From CAYJLB01 sp964370845 (GTDB lineage Bacteria; Bacillota; Clostridia; Oscillospirales; Ruminococcaceae), in the NCBI GenBank assembly GCA_964370845.1, contig CAYJLB010000018.1:1-39548 (forward strand): DNA of 39,548 bases, read 5' to 3'. Position numbers and translations under genes: made by a program. Every line of letters begins with the position of its first letter. The stretch's first letter is position 1. The notes below the pieces were generated by a model, which saw nothing but the letters and a program-made list of their open reading frames with translations, was not told where the DNA came from and ran no database searches. Shown in pieces: positions 33,006-39,548 of this stretch.

Positions 33006-34853
33006 TTATTTTTTCTTGAAGGTAACTTTTCTAAGTAAGGTACTTCCCATTGGGAAAAATTCGGCTTTTTTAGTTGTTTTGTTGTCTTCAATTACGCCTT
33101 CTAAAATAGTTGGAGATTGAAAGCTTTCACCTAAACTCAAAACTTTAAAAGAAGAAAGAGTTTCCTTTGTTGAGTTCCATTCTTCATAACTAAAACTTTT
33201 TGGTGAGTATAAACTGTCAGGTTCTAAAGTTCCATAATCTCTACCCGCCTCAAAATCTTCCTCAATTTTCAAGGAGTAAACAAGTGGACCATAGCTGTAA
33301 TAAGCTTCACGGATAAAGTCAAAATGCTCTTTTACTTCCGTGTCAAAAGAAATAGTTATAACGTCGTCGCTCCAAGTTTTTTCTACAATAATTTCTTTGT
33401 CGGTTTCAGTTATTGTCGCTCCGACGCACTCTATAGTCATATTTGTCGCCCATTCAGGTTTTCTCAAGCGAATAGGTAATTTTCCGTCCCCTTTAATTTT
33501 AAGAGTTGACTCTAATTGGAAAGGGTAGTTTGTTTCTTGTTCAATTGAAATGGAAACATTATTTATAGTTCTTTGTGTAGTTGACGGAACATAAAAGTCT
33601 ACATTAAGACCGTTTTTATATTCGGAATAAGCAAATTCTAAGAAATATGTTAAAATTCTTCCTGCGTTAGGAACACAGCATACAGCTGCATCTTGATGAG
33701 CAGTTGAATATTTATATCTTACATTTTCGCCAACTTTCCCCTCAGGCTCTTTTCCGAAAGTTTTATATGCATTATCTCTTTGACAATATGCGATTTGGCT
33801 TTTGTGAGGGTGTCTTGCTCCGAAAGCTGCGTTGTAAAATAACCATTCCATTTTATCCGCAATTTTTTTGTCATTTGTCAATTCTAACAACAATCCATAA
33901 GAGTGAAGTAATTCTTGTAATGAACAATATTCGTAGCCTGTATCAGTTGCACTAGCGGTTCTGTTAAATACCCATTCATCACCGATTGGCCCACCTGACG
34001 GAGTTGTGCTGTAAAAAAGTTTAAGCAAATAAGACTGAATTAAATTTTCGTATTTTCCGTTATTTGAAAGATTAGCTAAAATAACTGCCCTAAAATGCTC
34101 GTATATGTGAGGGCCGTGTCCGAAAAAGCTCAGGTCATATTTTTCTAAGTTTGACTTAATAATATCCTTTTCACTCAAATCATATTTACTATAATCTTCA
34201 TATAAAAAAGCTGCATAGTCAACATATTTTTTCTCATTTGTATATTTATAAATAGTGTAACAAACATCAACAAACATCAGCCCGTGACAAGCACCTGCAT
34301 AGTCGTTTTCAAGATTAAATGGAGTGCTTTCGTCAATTTTATAAATTTCCATAGTGTGGTCAACAGCACGTTTTATTTTTTCAAAAACTATTTCCTCTTT
34401 TGTTAGTTCGTAATAGGACATTGCTGCTCTGTAAAAAGTAGCCTGTGCCCATAATTCGCCATTTTCGGAAGAAAAATTATATCTTAAATCTTCGTCATAA
34501 ATTCCAATATAACCGTCATCATCTTGGGATTCTAAAATATGATAAATGAAGTTTTTTGCTTTGTCCATCATTTTTTCATCTTTAATAAGATAAGCGTTTC
34601 GTACAAATCCATCAAGCCAGTTTGAAAAGCTTTCACTATTCCACCAAAGATATTGAACTTCCCAATCAGCGTCTTGAGCAATTGCGCCAACATCTTTCGC
34701 TTTAACTTTTTTTGTTAAGCGATCTTTTACATAAATATCATCTTTTGTAATAATATCGGGAACAACAATATCTAAATTTCCTACAAACCCGTCTAAATCT
34801 CTTTTCATCTCATCAAATATCCAACCTTTTGGATATGTCACTTTAATGTTCAT
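33006..34853 (-). CDS. GH127-like glycoside hydrolase (beta-L-arabinofuranosidase family, DUF1680)
   Basis: A 615-residue protein with an (alpha/alpha)6-barrel N-terminal domain and C-terminal beta-sandwiches. The family's zinc/cysteine active site is visible. YEYCS gives Glu308 and Cys310, and AAVCCVPNAGR gives Cys392 and Cys393. These match the Glu-x-Cys and Cys-Cys ligands of the Bifidobacterium enzyme HypBA1, where the first cysteine of the pair is the nucleophile. PSGGPIGDEWVF lies 10-20 residues before and may hold the acid/base glutamate. No signal peptide is present, so it acts in the cytoplasm on imported sugars. Start ATG 34853 follows GAAAGAGGA. It is divergent from the LacI gene and CUT1 transporter. 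Exact substrate is inferred, not proven; GH127 clan members vary. Confidence 0.85.
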   Translation of the reverse strand: MNIKVTYPKGWIFDEMKRDLDGFVGNLDIVVPDIITKDDIYVKDRLTKKVKAKDVGAIAQDADWEVQYLWWNSESFSNWLDGFVRNAYLIKDEKMMDKAKNFIYHILESQDDDGYIGIYDEDLRYNFSSENGELWAQATFYRAAMSYYELTKEEIVFEKIKRAVDHTMEIYKIDESTPFNLENDYAGACHGLMFVDVCYTIYKYTNEKKYVDYAAFLYEDYSKYDLSEKDIIKSNLEKYDLSFFGHGPHIYEHFRAVILANLSNNGKYENLIQSYLLKLFYSTTPSGGPIGDEWVFNRTASATDTGYEYCSLQELLHSYGLLLELTNDKKIADKMEWLFYNAAFGARHPHKSQIAYCQRDNAYKTFGKEPEGKVGENVRYKYSTAHQDAAVCCVPNAGRILTYFLEFAYSEYKNGLNVDFYVPSTTQRTINNVSISIEQETNYPFQLESTLKIKGDGKLPIRLRKPEWATNMTIECVGATITETDKEIIVEKTWSDDVITISFDTEVKEHFDFIREAYYSYGPLVYSLKIEEDFEAGRDYGTLEPDSLYSPKSFSYEEWNSTKETLSSFKVLSLGESFQSPTILEGVIEDNKTTKKAEFFPMGSTLLRKVTFKKK

Positions 34854-34893
34854 ATCTAGTCCTCTTTCGTACAATAATTAATATATAAGAAAC

Positions 34894-34902
34894 ATTATAA
34901 CA
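34894..34902 (-). promoter_or_regulatory. extended -10 promoter of the GH127 gene
   Basis: On the minus strand TGTTATAAT gives a consensus -10 with the TG extension, about 40 bases before the start codon. The -35 position is poor. No LacI-type operator like those at 36121 and 36274 is visible near it. Confidence 0.5.
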
Positions 34903-34993
34903 GTTTATATGCAAAATACATGGATTATATTTAGGAAAGTTTTAATATTTTTATATATAATTAGTGTGTTTGATAAAATATTGCTTTTATAAG

Positions 34994-35022
34994 TTTACAA
35001 TTTTAAAAATATGTGTTATCAT
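34994..35022 (+). promoter_or_regulatory. lacI-type regulator promoter
   Basis: TTTACA (34994-34999) and TATCAT (35017-35022) are 17 bases apart, so the transcript begins near 35029. The in-frame ATG at 35011 lies upstream of that start and cannot be used. Confidence 0.6.
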
Positions 35023-35094
35023 ATAAAAGAAATGATTTTTTGCGAAAGGAGGATAATAAGCTTTAGTTTTGATAAAAGTTTATTGAATTTAAAA

Positions 35095-36087
35095 ATGATT
35101 ACACTAAAAGATTTAGCTTTAGCAGCAAATATGTCCGTTACTCAAGTTTCACGGGCTTTAAATAATAAAGATGATGTAAGCGAAGAAACAAAAAAACGTA
35201 TACAACAACTTGCAAACGATATGGGTTATATAAAAAATATTACTGCAAAAAATTTAGCAATGAGTGTTTCTAATGAAATTGCTTTAGTTTTAAAAGGTTT
35301 TGAAGTTCCTTCTAACTCTGTTGATTATAACCCGATTTATCCGATTTTGTGCGGTGTAAATAAGGTCGCAGTGGAAAATGAGCAAACTGTTGTGGTTCAT
35401 ATTATCCCTGATAATATTTCCAATTATGTTCATTTTTTTAGAAATAAAGGGATTTCTAAAGCGATTTTATTTGGCTTTGATTATGATGATGAACGATTGG
35501 GCGAAGTTTATGAAAGTAATATTCAATGCGTGTTTATCGATGTGCAAGTGAATAGCGACACTAAAGGTTGTGTTGTTGTAAATAACACACTATATTCGAC
35601 AAAAGCTGTTGAAGAATTATTGAAGTCGGGTAAGAAAAATATTGCTATGATAAGCGGTACTTCTCATGCATTGGTAAGCCTTGAACGGGAAGCGGGATAT
35701 AAAATTGCTCTTGAAAAATCGGGTAAAAAAATATATGAAATTTTTCGTGGTAATTTTAATAGAAAAGATGCGAAAATTGTAACAAAGGAAATTTTGTCGA
35801 AATATCCCGAAATTGATGGAATTTTTTGTGCGAGCGATTATATGGCACTTGGCTGTATGGAAGCTTTACAGGAACGAGGAAAGAAAATCCCTGACGATGT
35901 TGGATTAATTGGCTTTGATAATATTCCTATTTCAAAGTATACAACTCCTCCCCTTAGCACAGTGGAGCAAGATGACTATTTAAAAGGCATTGAGGCTACA
36001 AAAATGCTAGTTAAAATGTCAAATGGGAAAAAAATTCCTCATACAAAGACCTTGGATTGTGAAATTATAAAGAGAGAATCTATATAA
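35095..36087 (+). CDS. LacI-family transcriptional regulator
   Basis: About 330 residues from the family-typical start MITLKDLALAANMSVTQVSRALNNK, which holds the helix-turn-helix and is followed by the hinge helix KNITAKNLAM. The effector-binding domain resembles periplasmic sugar-binding proteins (AILFGFDYDDERLGEVYESN, GIFCASDYMALGCMEALQERG, VGLIGFDNIPISKYTTPPLSTVEQ). It probably represses the ABC transporter downstream, whose promoter carries two LacI-type operators, and is released by the imported sugar. The start is uncertain. The strong SD AAAGGAGGA (35045-35053) is 42 bases before the ATG at 35095 and has no ATG, GTG or TTG at normal distance, only in-frame ATA codons (35053, 35056). 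An N-terminal extension of about 13 residues from a rare start is possible. Confidence 0.92.
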   Translation: MITLKDLALAANMSVTQVSRALNNKDDVSEETKKRIQQLANDMGYIKNITAKNLAMSVSNEIALVLKGFEVPSNSVDYNPIYPILCGVNKVAVENEQTVVVHIIPDNISNYVHFFRNKGISKAILFGFDYDDERLGEVYESNIQCVFIDVQVNSDTKGCVVVNNTLYSTKAVEELLKSGKKNIAMISGTSHALVSLEREAGYKIALEKSGKKIYEIFRGNFNRKDAKIVTKEILSKYPEIDGIFCASDYMALGCMEALQERGKKIPDDVGLIGFDNIPISKYTTPPLSTVEQDDYLKGIEATKMLVKMSNGKKIPHTKTLDCEIIKRESI

Positions 36088-36106
36088 AATGTAGTTCTCT
36101 TTTTTT
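36073..36106 (+). terminator. terminator at the end of the lacI-type gene
   Basis: AGAGAA (36073-36078) and TTCTCT (36095-36100) form a short stem around the stop codon, followed by a T7 run. It separates the regulator from the transporter promoter. Confidence 0.6.
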
Positions 36107-36120
36107 ATTTTGAAAATTTA

Positions 36121-36135
36121 CCGAAACGGTTTCGG
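36121..36135. promoter_or_regulatory. LacI-type operator O1
   Basis: CCGAAACGGTTTCGG has perfect 6-base arms around a 3-base centre, the form of a LacI/GalR operator. It lies about 115 bases upstream of the -35 of the transporter promoter and about 152 bases (centre to centre) from O2, a distance compatible with DNA looping. Confidence 0.75.
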
Positions 36136-36234
36136 ATAATGCGGTGTAAAGGTGCATTTTAAATATATATTTTAGTCTTAATTTACAAATAATTTACATT
36201 GTTTTGTGCAAATATACAAAAAATAGAAAAACTA

Positions 36235-36263
36235 TTGACAAATTAGAGTGCGAATATTATAAT
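36235..36263 (+). promoter_or_regulatory. ABC transporter promoter (perfect consensus)
   Basis: TTGACA (36235-36240), exactly 17 bases, then TATAAT (36258-36263). The start would be near 36270, directly beside operator O2, which makes the repressor's blocking role plausible. Confidence 0.88.
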
Positions 36264-36273
36264 ATACACATAA

Positions 36274-36287
36274 CCGAAAGGCTTCGG
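36274..36287. promoter_or_regulatory. LacI-type operator O2
   Basis: CCGAAAGGCTTCGG has 5-base palindromic arms (CCGAA/TTCGG) and sits at about +5 to +18 of the predicted transcript, a classic repression site. It shares its arms with O1. Confidence 0.7.
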
Positions 36288-36331
36288 AAATTTAAGTATT
36301 AATTTACTTCAAACAGAAAGGAATTAGAAAA

Positions 36332-37630
36332 ATGAAAAAAAGAATTTTAACTGCAATCCTAGCTAGTATGCTAGCATTAACTGTTGTTGGTTGTTCAAGC
36401 GATGGAGGAACATCTGAAACTACTGCTGCGGGAGGAAATGAAACTACTGCTTCACAAGCTGATGGCGAAGAAACTACAGAAGCTGTATCTGATGAACCGG
36501 TTGAACTTACAATTGCTACATATTCCGACCCATTTGAAGCGGACTTAGTAATTGCACAAGCTGAAGCTTATATGGAAGCTAATCCAAATGTTACATTAAC
36601 TGTTGAACCAGTTTCTGGAGATATTTGGGAAGTTCTTAAAACAAGAATGGCTGCAAATGAAGAGCCTGACATTTTCTATATGGACGTTTTCCAATCAGGT
36701 CAATTTATTGATGCTGGAAAATTAGCTCCACTTGATGCTGCTTTATCAGAAGAAGATTTAGCTGACTTTGACCCAGCATTATTAGATGCATTTAGAGGAA
36801 CTGATGGAGTTCTTTACGGTATTCCAAAAGACTTTAACACACTTGCATTATTCTACAATCAAGATTTATTAGACGCTGCTGGCGTTGCTGTTCCTACAAC
36901 TTGGGACGAATTAGAAGCTGCTGCTGCTGCTTTAACTAGCGACAGTATTTACGGTATGTCACTACAAAACGAATTACCTCGTGCACAACCTTTCTTCTAC
37001 TCAGCTGGTGGTTCAATGGTTGACGAAAACGGAAACCCTACTTTAAACACTGCTGAAAACATTGAAGGTTACGAATTCTACTACGGTTTAATCGACCAAG
37101 GTTATGCTCAAACTCCACAACAACTAGGTGTAGGCTGGAATGGTGACGCTTTTGCTTCAGGTATGGTTGCTATGACAATCGAAGGTCACTGGATGGTTCA
37201 ATCTCTATCAGAACTTGCTCCTGATATGAATTACGGTGTTGCTCCAATTCCTTACAAAGACGAACCAGCTTCAATGCAATTCACTGTTGCTTACTCAATG
37301 TCAAACAACACTGAACACCCTGAAGCTGCTATGGACGTAATCAACTTCTTAACTTCAACTGAACAACAATTAGCAGTTGCTGAAGCTGGACGTTCAATGC
37401 CATCAAGACTTTCATCACTAGAAACATTTAAAACTAACTTCCCAGAAAGACAAGTGTTTGTTGATGCAGTTTCTGTTGCAAGCCCATTTAACTACGGTGT
37501 AATTTCACCAACTGTTGTAACTGAAGCAGCTTTAGCTATGGAAAAAGTTCAACTAGAAGGAATGTCTGTTGCTGATGCATTTAACGAAGCTCAAGCGGCA
37601 ATTGATGCAGCTCTAGCTGAACAAAAATAA
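36332..37630 (+). CDS. CUT1 sugar ABC transporter substrate-binding lipoprotein
   Basis: A 432-residue extracellular solute-binding protein, family 1. The signal peptide ends in LTVVGC (Cys21), followed by a short Gly/Thr/Glu-rich linker to about residue 50. The ligand-binding body begins VELTIATYSDPFEADLVIAQ and has the typical EEPDIFYMDVFQSGQF, DGVLYGIPKDFNTLALFYNQDLLDAAGV and GMVAMTIEGHWMVQSL blocks. It captures an oligosaccharide outside the cell and passes it to the two permeases that follow. Start ATG 36332 has GAAAGGAATT upstream. Codon choice is noticeably more optimal than in neighbours (many GCT, GAA, TTA and CAA codons), consistent with high expression from the consensus promoter. 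Confidence 0.95.
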   Translation: MKKRILTAILASMLALTVVGCSSDGGTSETTAAGGNETTASQADGEETTEAVSDEPVELTIATYSDPFEADLVIAQAEAYMEANPNVTLTVEPVSGDIWEVLKTRMAANEEPDIFYMDVFQSGQFIDAGKLAPLDAALSEEDLADFDPALLDAFRGTDGVLYGIPKDFNTLALFYNQDLLDAAGVAVPTTWDELEAAAAALTSDSIYGMSLQNELPRAQPFFYSAGGSMVDENGNPTLNTAENIEGYEFYYGLIDQGYAQTPQQLGVGWNGDAFASGMVAMTIEGHWMVQSLSELAPDMNYGVAPIPYKDEPASMQFTVAYSMSNNTEHPEAAMDVINFLTSTEQQLAVAEAGRSMPSRLSSLETFKTNFPERQVFVDAVSVASPFNYGVISPTVVTEAALAMEKVQLEGMSVADAFNEAQAAIDAALAEQK

Positions 37631-37658
37631 TAAAAATAATTAATTAGGGGGTACACTC

Positions 37659-38570
37659 GTGAAGAAAAGTAATACAAGACAATTTCAAGATACTTTGGCG
37701 GGTTGGATATTGATTTTACCGATAGTAATTTTAATGTTAATATTTGTAATAGGTCCTGCGGTTTATTCCTTTGTGTTAAGCTTTACAGACCATAATATCT
37801 TAAAGCCACAAGAAACTGAAGTTGTATTTTTTGAAAATTACATAAAATTATTCCAAGACCCTGACTTTTATCAAGCGCTTTGGAACACTTTTAGATATTC
37901 GATTTTTGTAGTGCCTATTCAAACTACAATTGCACTTTTGCTTGCAACTGTTGCTAATCAAAAAATACGTGGTAAAACTTTTTTCCGAGTTGCCTACTAT
38001 ATTCCAGCAGTAACTTCTGCTGTAGCTTCCGCATCAATGTTTATGTTCTTATTTAACACAAACGGTATTGCGAACAAATTTTTAGCAAACTTTGGTTTTG
38101 ACCCTGTAAGCTGGTTTGCTGACCCAACTTTTGCACTTCCACTTGCTATGGTCATGGCGATTTGGTCAACTGTTGGTACGCAAATGCTTGTATTCCTTGC
38201 TGGTTTACAAGAAATTCCAAGCGATGTTTATGAGGCAGCTTCTATTGATGGAGCTACTGGAATTAAACGTTTTATCAACATAACTGTACCTTTGTTATCA
38301 GAAAAAACAATGTTCGTTGTTGTAACAGGTATAATTGGTACTCTGCAAATGTTCGACCAAGCGTTTATTATTTCAGGTGGTAAAGGTGGACCTTTGGGTT
38401 CAACAACTACAATCGTACTTTACTTATACAACAAAGCGTTTAGTGAAAATAGATTAGGTTATGGTTCATCAGTAGCTGTTGTACTATTCATAATAATTTT
38501 CACATTGACAATGTTACAAAAATACTTCTTTGAAGTAAGACCACAAAGAATTAAAGGAGGTAAAAAGTAA
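37659..38570 (+). CDS. sugar ABC transporter permease (MalF/UgpA type)
   Basis: A 303-residue inner membrane protein with six predicted helices, the first at about residues 14-37 (WILILPIVILMLIFVIGPAV). The EAA loop that docks to the ATPase is IPSDVYEAASIDGATGIKRFINITVPLL near residues 188-215. Start is GTG at 37659 after TTAGGGGG. It lies 28 bases after the binding-protein gene and its stop overlaps the start of the second permease by one base. Together they form the CUT1 translocation pore. Confidence 0.95.
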   Translation: MKKSNTRQFQDTLAGWILILPIVILMLIFVIGPAVYSFVLSFTDHNILKPQETEVVFFENYIKLFQDPDFYQALWNTFRYSIFVVPIQTTIALLLATVANQKIRGKTFFRVAYYIPAVTSAVASASMFMFLFNTNGIANKFLANFGFDPVSWFADPTFALPLAMVMAIWSTVGTQMLVFLAGLQEIPSDVYEAASIDGATGIKRFINITVPLLSEKTMFVVVTGIIGTLQMFDQAFIISGGKGGPLGSTTTIVLYLYNKAFSENRLGYGSSVAVVLFIIIFTLTMLQKYFFEVRPQRIKGGKK

Positions 38571-39391
38571 TGGAAAGAACTACTAAATTACCTGCAAAAG
38601 CCATGTTTTATCTTATAACAATAGGATATGCAATTATTGCGTTATTCCCTTATTTTTGGTCATTCTATACTTCTTTACGTCCTACTTCCGAGGCATATAA
38701 GCTAACTTTTGATTTTGCAAATCTATCTTTTGATTCATATATTGACCTTTTTAGAAGAAATCCAATTGCTCAATGGTATATAAACAGTATTGTCATCGCA
38801 ATTGCGGTAACTATTCTAGGTGTTTTAACTTCAACAATGGCGGGTTATGCCTTTGCTAGAATTAAATTTAAAGGAAGAAATGTTATCTTTTATGTAATTT
38901 TAGGTGTAATGATGATTCCTGGACAAGTTACAATGATTCCACAATATATGTTACTTAACTCCTTTGGATTTGTAAATACTTATCAAGGTTTAGTTATTCC
39001 ATTTGTATTTAATGCATTTAACATTTTTATGATGCGACAATTCTTTATGTCGTTCCCAATTGCTCTTGAAGAAGCGGCTGCATTAGATGGTTTGTCAAGG
39101 ATAGGTACTTTCTTTAGAATAGCATTACCACTTGCAAGACCACCGATTACAACTATCACAATTATGACATTTATGGGAACTTGGAACAACTTTATGATGC
39201 CAAACTTGTTGATTACTTCAAGGGATATGTTTACACTTCCTGTCGGAATGGCGTCACTGAATAGCCAATATTTTTCATTTCCAAACCAAACAATGGCGGG
39301 TTCAATGATGTTGTCAGTACCAATGATATTATTATTCTTAGTAGCACAAAGATACTTTATCGAAGGAAACACTACTTCTGGAATAAAATAA
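38570..39391 (+). CDS. sugar ABC transporter permease (MalG/UgpE type)
   Basis: A 273-residue membrane protein, partner of the preceding permease. Six helices are predicted, and the EAA loop is FPIALEEAAALDGLSRIGTFFRIALPL near residues 163-190. The ATG at 38570 shares one base with the preceding TAA (TAATG), a coupled start with GGAGG just upstream. No ATPase gene follows before the terminator, so a shared MsmK/MsmX-type ATPase encoded elsewhere is expected. Confidence 0.95.
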   Translation: MERTTKLPAKAMFYLITIGYAIIALFPYFWSFYTSLRPTSEAYKLTFDFANLSFDSYIDLFRRNPIAQWYINSIVIAIAVTILGVLTSTMAGYAFARIKFKGRNVIFYVILGVMMIPGQVTMIPQYMLLNSFGFVNTYQGLVIPFVFNAFNIFMMRQFFMSFPIALEEAAALDGLSRIGTFFRIALPLARPPITTITIMTFMGTWNNFMMPNLLITSRDMFTLPVGMASLNSQYFSFPNQTMAGSMMLSVPMILLFLVAQRYFIEGNTTSGIK

Positions 39392-39398
39392 CAACATT

Positions 39399-39435
39399 TT
39401 TAGGGGCGAGCTTTTTGCTCGTCCCTAAATTTTTA
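39399..39435 (+). terminator. terminator of the ABC transporter operon
   Basis: A 13-base-pair stem with one G-U pair (39399-39411 with 39417-39429), containing TAGGGGCGAGC, with a T5 loop and a T-run, immediately after the second permease. Confidence 0.9.
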
Positions 39436-39460
39436 TTAAAGAAAAGGAATGGTCATAAGT

Positions 39461-39548
39461 TTGAAAATAAATTTTCAAACAATAATTTTAATTGTTTGGA
39501 GTTATTGTGCTTTTCGTCCCTTAAGAACGAAACTTTTTTCACTTGAAA
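39461..39548 (+). CDS. start of a truncated reading frame at the window edge
   Basis: A TTG at 39461 preceded by AAAAGGAATGG opens a frame that stays open to the last base, beginning LKINFQTIILIVWSYCAF. Only 29 residues are visible, including a hydrophobic stretch, so no family can be named. The SD spacing is long (about 12 bases), so the start or even the gene is uncertain. Confidence 0.3.
   Translation, partial: MKINFQTIILIVWSYCAFRPLRTKLFSLE

Noticed and set aside
35011..35094. ATG at 35011 as start of the LacI-type protein
   Set aside because: It lies upstream of the predicted -10 and transcription start, and the extra residues do not resemble LacI N-termini.
39392..39548. Start of an insertion sequence from the inverted-repeat-like TTGAAAATAAATTTTCAA
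   Set aside because: A short AT palindrome at the beginning of a possible reading frame; no transposase sequence visible.

Overview
The window is AT-rich chromosomal DNA from a low-GC Gram-positive bacterium, most likely an anaerobic gut or rumen Clostridia member (Oscillospirales-like). The reasons are the Firmicutes-type RpoB/RpoC, DUF4364, GlpK and RpsI/RplM sequences, many TTG and GTG starts with strong Shine-Dalgarno (SD) sites, Thr-rich lipoproteins and uronate/arabinan sugar genes. The assignment is inferred from family resemblance only. One 10-N assembly gap lies at 28974-28983. I found no tRNA, rRNA, CRISPR array, transposase or phage gene.

Layout. (1) 1-5396, minus strand: rpoB and the 5' part of rpoC, without rplJ/rplL in front. 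(2) 5397-5847: a gene-free stretch with two facing promoters and a candidate small RNA ending at a terminator. (3) 5848-9976, plus strand: yfbR-type 5'-nucleotidase, Sfp-type phosphopantetheinyl transferase, YifB/ComM ATPase, a lipoprotein and a prepilin-like protein. (4) 10062-11387, minus strand: a DUF2130 coiled-coil protein. (5) 11537-16072, minus strand: a compact four-gene unit of ECF sigma factor, membrane anti-sigma-like protein with extracellular leucine-rich repeats (LRRs), paralogous LRR lipoprotein and lipoprotein serpin. It has its own promoter, a repeat-rich leader and a terminator, and is the best candidate for an undescribed system. (6) 16368-19371, minus strand: uxaA-uxaB for galacturonate catabolism. 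(7) 19641-25134, plus strand: glpK, aroB, aroA, aroC and a DUF4364 gene. (8) 25342-26195: rplM-rpsI with a near-consensus promoter and terminator. (9) 26253-29827: an internally duplicated membrane/zinc-ribbon protein divergent from a likely pentameric ligand-gated ion channel homologue, followed by a GNAT acetyltransferase and a DUF1349 protein. (10) 29886-32832, minus strand: a zinc-ribbon/BspA-type surface protein and a SAM methyltransferase. (11) 33006-39391: a sugar locus with a cytoplasmic GH127-like glycosidase, a divergent LacI regulator and a CUT1 ABC transporter without its ATPase. The transporter promoter is a perfect consensus with two LacI-type operators. A truncated reading frame begins at 39461.

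The sugar genes fit a plant-polysaccharide lifestyle: the transporter could bring in arabinose-containing oligosaccharides, GH127 would hydrolyse them inside the cell, and UxaA/UxaB would handle pectin-derived uronates. The sigma/LRR/serpin unit looks like an envelope-sensing circuit whose visible output is a secreted protease inhibitor. That link is inferred from gene order. Several hairpins between genes share a core resembling GTGACGAAAC and may be one dispersed element family.
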